From Chrysochromulina tobinii (lineage: Eukaryota; Haptophyta; Prymnesiales; Chrysochromulinaceae), in assembly GCA_001275005.1 (NCBI GenBank), contig JWZX01002822.1, positions 1-36,000 of the forward strand: a stretch of 36,000 bases of DNA, written 5' to 3'. Positions 1-7,300 of the stretch are shown one piece after another. A model generated the notes under the pieces. The model saw only the letters and a list, made by a program, of their open reading frames with translations. It was not told where the DNA came from and did not search any database. A program made the position numbers and the translations under genes. Position 1 is the first letter of the stretch; the number at the start of each line of letters is the position of its first letter.

Positions 1-1473
1 AAACTGCTCAAGGAGGCGAAGCACCTGCCCGCGGCCGAGCACGCGGCGACGCTCGAGCGGCTCAAGCGCGAGGGCAACGAGGCCAAGGAGGCGCAGCAGG
101 CCAAGAAGAGCCTGGATGCGCAGGACACGGTACTGTCGGACGAGGACATGATCGAAGGCATCTTGTTCTCCATTGGAGGACGTGTGCCACGGCCGAACAT
201 GAACGACGTGATTGCGGTGAATAATGGGATTTTGTCTGCGCTGCTCGGATGCAGTGCCGTCTGCCGTGTGTGGCGCATAGCTGCAGCGAGGCCAATACTC
301 GCGGCCGCGCTGGACAAGGTCCTTTCCAGTTACAAGCTCATCATGGACTTCTTTCGCACGAATCGCCTTAAAGAGATGGCAAGGATCGTCATAAAGAGTG
401 GGAAGTTTGTCAAGAAGCCTGCGCCGAACACGCCCGCGCTTGCCGCGAGCGAGAAGGAGCTCGCCTCTTGGCTGGTCAGCGGCTATGAGAGCGGTTGTGG
501 CTCCATTGTTGCCGACGACATTGGCCTCGACAGTGCTGGGCCGTGCGCTCATCTCATCTTGCACTTGTGGCAAAATGGAATTCACGGCCCTTTTGTGATC
601 GTCGCGCCCGAGCCGAGCTGGCCTTCGTGGCAGGAGGCGGTGCTGCAGCTGGTCAAGCTGCGAGTGGGTCTGGTTCGCACCGCCGACGAGCTCGTGTCCA
701 TGTCTCGTGTCCGCCTCATCGAGCCGCGGTCCAGCTCCACACCGAATCTTCTGCTCGTGTCCATGTACCCGGCGGCTGCAGACGACCTGAAGGTGCTGGT
801 GGAAGTGTTCGAGCAACTCAACTCGACGTTCAAGTTGATGATCTTTGACGAGCGGCAGTTCAGACCCCCTGGTCTCAGCTTGCGCCACGTGAACGCCTTC
901 GCGGACAGCGTGAATGGGGTGAGAAAAGACGGCGTGAGAAAAGAAAACGTGATACGGCTGACGAACGAGCATCTGCCTGGCGACGCGAGCGGTGTCATGC
1001 AAACCGTCAGCGACGCTTGCAAAGGTTTTGGCGGGCACGGCTGGCGGGACGAGCTCTTGGCGAATGTTAAACATCAGATGGACAGATTTTGCCAAGGCGA
1101 GCGAGCACAGCTGTTGCGCCAGTGGGCCATGGGTCATGTCGTGTTGCCCATCATGCAGACCCAGCTCTCCGGTGCACTCGTCATGCGTCGAGTCAACCGC
1201 GGTGGCCGACCTCATATTGTCGAGAGGGAGGTGCCGGAGCACATGCTGGTCGACGTCCACAAAGATCGCCACTGGATGGTCAACTCGGAGGTGCGCCTCG
1301 AGGGCCTCAAGTCGAAGCCTGAGTACAATGGTCGGGTGGGCCACGTGCATAGCTACGACGAAGAGGCCGAGCGGCTGCACGTGCTACTGGATGCGAGCGA
1401 GGCGGAGCCCGCGGAATGGGTCAAGGTGAAGGACGAGAACGTGGTTACGATCGCCAACATCAGCAATCGATGA
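1..1473 (+). CDS. SNF2-like ATPase fragment with decayed nucleotide-binding motifs (5' partial)
   Basis: The frame is open from base 1, so the start lies outside the window; 490 codons are visible. The first 50 residues are Lys/Glu-rich and helical. At residues ~155-205 the sequence follows the SNF2 helicase front: WLVSGYESGCGSIVADDIGL, then HLWQNGIHGPFVIVAPEPSW, matching the family pattern WL..LYENG..GILADDMGLGKT...GP.LVVAP. The Walker A position (511-540) reads DDIGLDSAG instead of DMGLGKT, so the Lys and Thr that hold ATP-Mg are missing. The DEAH position (841-858) reads IFDERQ. No helicase C-terminal lobe follows; residues ~425-485 hold a small beta-type module (RLEGLKSKPEYNGRVG..) that I recall from other algal proteins. 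An in-frame repeat, GVRKDGVRKENV, occurs at 916-948. Family resemblance is moderate; I infer that ATPase activity is lost and the fold may serve binding. Its 3' end faces the PPR gene. Confidence 0.7.
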   Translation, partial: KLLKEAKHLPAAEHAATLERLKREGNEAKEAQQAKKSLDAQDTVLSDEDMIEGILFSIGGRVPRPNMNDVIAVNNGILSALLGCSAVCRVWRIAAARPILAAALDKVLSSYKLIMDFFRTNRLKEMARIVIKSGKFVKKPAPNTPALAASEKELASWLVSGYESGCGSIVADDIGLDSAGPCAHLILHLWQNGIHGPFVIVAPEPSWPSWQEAVLQLVKLRVGLVRTADELVSMSRVRLIEPRSSSTPNLLLVSMYPAAADDLKVLVEVFEQLNSTFKLMIFDERQFRPPGLSLRHVNAFADSVNGVRKDGVRKENVIRLTNEHLPGDASGVMQTVSDACKGFGGHGWRDELLANVKHQMDRFCQGERAQLLRQWAMGHVVLPIMQTQLSGALVMRRVNRGGRPHIVEREVPEHMLVDVHKDRHWMVNSEVRLEGLKSKPEYNGRVGHVHSYDEEAERLHVLLDASEAEPAEWVKVKDENVVTIANISNR

Positions 1474-1846
1474 CGGCCGCCTGCAACCGCGGTGCTCTTT
1501 GCAGGTGGGTCCGTGTCGCCGCCGTTAGCTCGGCTTACGGCTAGTCGGCTTTTAAGTCGGCTTTCTGTATAGTACAAGTCTTGCGGCGCTCTTGAGTCGC
1601 TTCACGCTTGTCGTGTGTATTGTGAATGAAATGATAACATCTCATATATCGAACCACGAACAGTTCTAGGGAGATTCGGTCTGAAAAACGTCGTCCTGAC
1701 ACGCGGCGCATACGCGCGCCGGCGCACATCACGGCGCCGGCGCGCGCGGCGCGGACAGGGTGACCGCAGGGCCGAGCCGCTAAGGGAAGCGGGGAACCCA
1801 GCCTCTCTGTGAGTGTTCTCCGAATCTCTCGTCGCTCTGCGGTCTC
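1474..1846. other. Convergent intergenic region
   Basis: This is the space between two genes whose 3' ends face each other. It holds an AT-richer stretch at ~1550-1690 and a GC-rich palindrome at 1713-1746. I see no convincing coding region in it. Confidence 0.5.
1713..1746. repeat. Perfect 13-bp inverted repeat (hairpin)
   Basis: The arms at 1713-1725 and 1734-1746 are exact reverse complements (left arm CGCGCGCCGGCGC) around the 8-nt loop ACATCACG. It lies 240 nt after the upstream stop and 100 nt after the stop of the opposing gene. There is no T-run, so it is not a bacterial-style terminator. It could mark RNA 3' ends for both convergent genes, or be a chance product of GC-rich DNA. Confidence 0.6.
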
Positions 1847-3072
1847 TCAATCTTCTTCCGCCTCCTCTACTTGTTGCCGCTGCTCCTGGTCCTGCTCCGC
1901 AATAGACCTCGCCAGTCCACGCACAACGTCGACGTTGCTCTCCATGATCTCGCGAATGCGTTCGAGGTGTGCCGCCATGCGACTCTCAAGGATCAGATCG
2001 GAAGCCGCGCCCACCAGCGCCGCATCGTCCGCCGCCGAGCCCCCGCCCTCGTCCGCCGCTCCCGAAGCCGCTGTGCGGCCTTCTTCTCGACGTAACGACT
2101 CAAGCCACTGCGCCACTGGCAGCGAGCCGGCCGTCGCCGCACGCGTGCCGCCCGGGGTTGCACCGACCGACTCGAGGCCCCAGAAGCGCGCTGCGCCGGG
2201 CACTCGTGGTGAAGGCGCCGCGACGGCGGGCGTGCGGCCCGGAGCGCCCTCCTGAGCTGCTTGCAGCCGTCCAGCCATTCGCGCCAGAGCGATGCGCGTC
2301 CGCAAGGTTGGGCGTACACCTGCAAGGGCCATCAGCCTCAGAGCCTCGATGGCGGATTCCAAATGGGTGGGAGAGCGGACCGCACTCAGCAGGGCGAGAT
2401 AGGGCGTCTCCACGGACACCAGTGCGGGTGCGGGAGTGCCGTGGAGTGCCCAGGACGACGGCGGCCGCGGCGCCGCCGCGCCCGGCGCGGAGGCGGCCGC
2501 ATCAGGAACGTCGTCGTCCGCCGCCTCGGGCGCATTGCCCGGCGCAACGGCCTGCTCCGCCGCTGGGTCCCGGGCGCCGGGCGGGGCCTTCAAGGCCCGC
2601 AGTGCCGCCTCGAAGTCACCCGACGCTGCATGCATGTGCACCAGCGTGGCGAGCAAGCGCGGGCGCGGCGCGACGTCGACCCTCGCGAGGCGCGAGAGCG
2701 CCAGCTGCTGTGCGTCTGCGGGCTGGCGCAGCCTCGCACGCCATTCAGCTCGCGCGAGGACACGGACGAGCTCATGCTCCTCGGTCGCGGTGCGCCGCGC
2801 TCCGCCTCGCTGCACGCTCGCCGTCAGACCATTCCCCAAAAGCGCCGCCGTCGTCGCTTGTAGGAGCGCGAGGGCGCCGGGTGAGCGCCTGCGCACACCC
2901 TCGCCGCTCTCGTGCAGCAGCCGTCGACAGGAGCGCTCGTCTACTCGGAGCCCCGCCCCCCAGAACGCGTCAAGCAGCGCAACGCACTGGTAGTACTCGC
3001 GCGCCGCCACGCAGCCGAGCAGTAGAGCACGCCGCGCCGCCGGCGGCGGCAACGGCGCCAGTTGCGAAGCTG

Positions 3073-3110
<38 letters not shown>

Positions 3111-4141
3111 GATGCGTGAGCGGCCGGTTTGGCCATCTCCCACTCGCTCGTCCCACCATACTCCTCGATGAACTCTGCCCTCGTGTACGCGTTGCCGTCC
3201 GCCGTGTCGATGCGCCTCTCCACATCGCCGGTCGCCGCCTTCGGCTTCCGCGCGGTTGCCAAATTTGGGTCGCTCGTGACGAAACCAATGGCGCGCATCC
3301 GGAGCGTGACGAGTGCCGCGTCCGCCGTCTGAGCCGCGTGCACACGCGCACGCGCCGCGACGAGCGCATCGTCGCGCAGTGCGCGCTGCGGCGCAAAGGG
3401 CAGCTTCGCCACGAGTGGTTCAACGACCGTCAGAGCTGAAGGAGTGTGCACCAGCCGCAGCAGCGCCCTGACCGTCTGGCCGCTCGGCGTGACCTGGCAG
3501 ATCTCGCAGGTCTTAATGAGAAGCAACGGCAGCCGGTCCAGCTGCCGGCCCGCCGTCGACGCCCAGGCCGCCGGCGCGCACGCCTCGATCAGCGCATCGA
3601 ACGACGCTCGGTTTGGCCGCATGCCGGCGCGCATCTGCTCCTGCAGGATCTTTAGGAGCTGCGCGGGCTCATTCGATGGCTCGCGCCGCGCCGCGGCGAA
3701 GACATGCTGCAACGTGTACGAGCTGGGCGCCACGCGGTCGGCACGCATCCTCTCGAGGATGCCGAGGACGCGCTCCACGCGGCCACCACCCACGCCCGAG
3801 CGAGTGTCGCGAGCAAGCATGCGCGCAGCCTCGTTGTACACGCGCTGCCGACCCGGTAGCGCCCGGCCGCCCAGTTCGTGAGTTGCAGCCCGGTTGAGCA
3901 CCTCGGGGATCAGCGAGATATGGCCAGCCGAGCCAAGCGCTCGCACCGCCGCCGTCAGGACCGAGGTCGTCAGCCACGGCCGTTCCAAAGCGGCGTCGCC
4001 GACGGCGCGATCAATGGCCGCGAGCGCCACGCGACGCTCGAGCATTGGTGTGCACAGCTCTGCCGTCAACCTATCGTGAAGGCGCAGGGGATTGGAGGCG
4101 GTCTTGGTGACGACGCGCACACGGGCCGACGTGGTAGCCAT
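1847..4141 (-). CDS. Pentatricopeptide repeat (PPR) protein
   Basis: A 764-residue intronless frame with an ATG at 4141 in the favourable context ACACATGGCT. PPR proteins are helical-repeat RNA-binding proteins, usually acting on mitochondrial or plastid transcripts. Residues ~50-260 and ~480-690 show degenerate ~35-residue two-helix repeats, for example ILERMRADRVAPSSYTLQHV and LQEQMRAGMRPNRASFDALI, where a helix ends ..M...G..P and a new helix begins. The first 22 residues have Arg/Lys/Ser/Thr and a single acidic residue (D23), fitting an organelle-targeting leader. Residues ~311-337 carry a short module, DGNAYTRAEFIEEYGGTSEW, that I recall in unrelated algal proteins. A poly-Ser tract of 14 residues follows (~3069-3110). 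The C-terminal 75 residues are acidic and probably helical. PPR assignment is fairly firm; the RNA target cannot be read. It shares a 206-bp upstream region with the divergent TPR gene. Confidence 0.8.
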
Positions 4142-4347
4142 GTGTACGGTACCTCAGGACGTCGGCCCCACGTGGCTCGAAAACGGTATGTGTGAACGTT
4201 AACACGACAGACGCGACAACCGGTGCTACGGTGGAAGTGCCGAACGGGATCCCTGTTTCACTGACTCTCGCTCAAATGCTCAAATGATCTACCTGATCAT
4301 TCACGGCCTATTCATTCATACATCTCGACATAGGCGACCCAACCGCC
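4142..4347. promoter_or_regulatory. Shared divergent upstream region
   Basis: 206 bp separate the ATG of the PPR gene (minus) from the ATG of the TPR gene (plus), so both promoters and 5' UTRs must fit here or overlap. It is less GC-rich than the flanking coding DNA. I see no clear TATA box. Confidence 0.55.
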
Positions 4348-7300
4348 ATGGAAGCGAGACCGCTGCGGGCGTGGGCCGACCCTACTCTTGTTCAGCAGGC
4401 TCCAGCAGCGAACCCACAAGCACACGCCTCCGCAGTGCGTCGGCAGCAGCCGCCGCCGCCGCCGCATACTCTTGTTCATCATCAAATGGTGAACCCGAAT
4501 GAAATTGAACGGAGGGCTGCTGCTGAGCGCTCCCTCTCGCTTCGTGTGACGCAAATGGTGGGCGCCCGTCCAGCGCCAGTGCTAGGCAGCGCCGCGCCCG
4601 ACAGCAGCTGTGGCTATTCACAGCAGCAGATGCCGATGGGCTATCCGCCACCGCCGGGCTATTACCAGCAGGGTCCGGCCGCCGCTGGTCCGCCGTTGCC
4701 GGGCTACTACCCGCAAGGTCCGATCGCTGCCGGCTCAGCCGTGAGGGCCGTGTACAATAATCGGCCGCAGAGCCCGGGGCCATCGGCCCTGAGCCGCTCG
4801 CAGCAGTCCTTGATGGCTCCCGCTGGCGCTCCCGCTGGCGCTCCGATGGGCGCTGAGCATATGTGGCGCTCGAGTTCGGGCGCGTCGATGAGCCACCGCG
4901 ATGCGCTCAACGGCAGTGGGCTTGCGGCGCCGCAGGTGCGCACGGGGCCGGATCCGGACTTTCGGTGGCGTCTCGACCCGGCCGTGGCCGCGGCGAGCAG
5001 CGGCGGCGGCGGCGAGCCACGACCCGGCGGCAGCGCCGAGCAGCGCGCGGAGCGAATGGCCGCTGAGAATGCCGTGCTGCGCGAGGAGCTGCGCCGCATG
5101 CCCGAAGAGCTGCAGCGCTCGTCGCGGCTGGACCAGAAGCGGCTCGAGGGCCAGATCTCTCGGCTGCAGTCCGAGGTCCGTACGCTCCTCGCCGACGTGG
5201 TCGCCGCCAAGGAGGGACTGAAGCAATCCGAGCTGCGCATCGAGGCGGAGTGTGCGGCCGCCGCCACTGTGGCCCACGATGAGGCCTTCGAAGCCGCGAG
5301 GGAGGAGAAGGAGAAGGCGCTCCGGCTCGCCGCGACCCATGCGGCCACGGCGCTCGAGGACGCGCTGTCGCGGGCGAAGGCGGAGCGCGATGCGGCCCTT
5401 GCGGCGGCGGCAACGCGATCGGAGAGAGCGCTCGCAGAGGAGAGGCAGCGCTCGCAGCGCGAGATCGCGGACGCGATCGCGCGAGCGAAGGTGGAGGCGG
5501 CCGAGGCCATGGCGGCGGAGAAGGGCGAGCTGCATGCGCGTCTCGAGAGGGTGGCGCAGGAGGCCGAGGCCATCCGCGACGAGCTTGGTCGCTCCAAGCG
5601 CGCGATGGAGGACACGGTGCAGGCCGAGCGTGCTAAGGCGCAGCACGAGCTGCAGGCGGCGGCGGAGCGTGCGGCGGCGGACCTCGCGGCGGCGGCCGAG
5701 AAGGCGCAGCGTGAGCAGGCGGTGGCTCTCAAGGCGATGGAGGAGAGCTACCTGGCGAACCCCATCATCAAGGAGGTTGAGGTCATCAAGCAGGTCGTCA
5801 AGGTCAAGGAGGTCATCAAGGAGGTCCCTAAGCCCGTGTACGTCGAGGTCGAGAAGGTGGTGTACCGCGAGAAGGGCAAGCCCAAGACGGCGCTGCCTTG
5901 GGAGCAGCCACGGCCCAGGACGGCGCCCTCCGGACTGCCCAGGACGGCGCCATCAGGGGTCGCGGACTCGGTCACCATACCCGCGGCCGAGGCGATCGCT
6001 CTCGATGCCGCGGAGCGTTTGACGTCGCTGAAGCTCGCAGGCGTGCCAATGAGCCCGGGGCAGCGCCCGCCATCGGGGGCGGCGGCCCGCGCGTCGTCGG
6101 CAGGGGGGATAGGGAGGCTTGCCATCCCGCCGGCGGTGCCCGGTACAGCGCTGCCACTCATGCTTACGGGGACGGGGCCGGCGCCGGCGCCCGGTACAGC
6201 GCTGTCCACGCAGCCATCTGTCGAGTACATCATGCCGCCGGCACCGCAGCCCTCCGAGGCGGGCCCGTTGCCGCCGCAGCCGTTGCCGCCGCAGCCCGCG
6301 CCGCCGCTGCTCCCTGTGGATGAGGAGGCGCTTCTGGCGGCCATGCGGCTGTTGACGAAGCTCGAGCAGCAGGCGGCGGAGGCGGCGAGGGGACCCATCT
6401 TACCGTCGCCACGACGCTCGCAGCCCTCGGCGGACTGTAATCAGCTGATGGGGCCGAGCGCGCTCATGCCCAAGACGGCGCCGAAGGAGCCCGAGGGGCG
6501 CGCCCAGGACGGCGGGGGTGCCCAGGACGGCGTCTTTGTGACGCAGGCTTGCGCCGACAGCATCAACTTCGAGGGCGGTGCCACGGCCGCGCTCGGCATC
6601 GGCGCGCCCTTTTTGGCGGCGCTCGAGACATTCTATATGCAGCACGGTGTTGCAGGTGAGACGACGATGGCGGAGCTATGCGGCGGCGGTGAGCGCATGC
6701 CGCTGAGCGCGACGGTGCAGCAGCTCACCGCGCACACGGGCACTTCTCTCGCGCGCGCGTGCTTCGATCTCGCGCGTCTCGAGCAGGTAATGGCCACTGA
6801 TGACCCCTGATGAGCACTGACCGCCTACGAGTGCCAATGAGCTGAGTGCCTCTGAGTGTCACTGATTGCCTCTGAGTGCCACTGATTGTGGCACTCGCGC
6901 TGTTTGTTCGAGCAGGTGGACACGTCGAGGCTGTTTGGCAGACCGACGCTCCTCCTCAGCTACCCGTCCTCCTCATGCATCGCCGACCTCATCGGCGCTG
7001 CGCAGAGTAGGCTTGGGCGCGCCGCGAGCGCCGCCGCGAGCGCGCCGCCGGCGGCGTTCGCGTGGGTGGACGGTTTCTGCGCCTCTCAGCATGCATCGGC
7101 CGCGGAACTCCATGCGCAGGTAATGAGCCCTGATGAGCCCTGATGAGTATTGACGAGTATTGATGAATACGGATTGCCTATGATTACCCCTGATTGCCAC
7201 TGATTGCCACTGACGTGGAGCTCCATGTGCTGATTGCCACTGATTACCCCTGATTGCCACTCATTGCCAGTGACGTGGAGCTCCATGTGCTGATTGCCAC

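Noticed and set aside
4707-5732. Long minus-strand frames rich in Ser/Ala/Arg opposite the coiled-coil exon
   Set aside because: They are shadows of a GC-rich coding strand; the plus strand encodes a regular coiled coil continuing into recognised domains.
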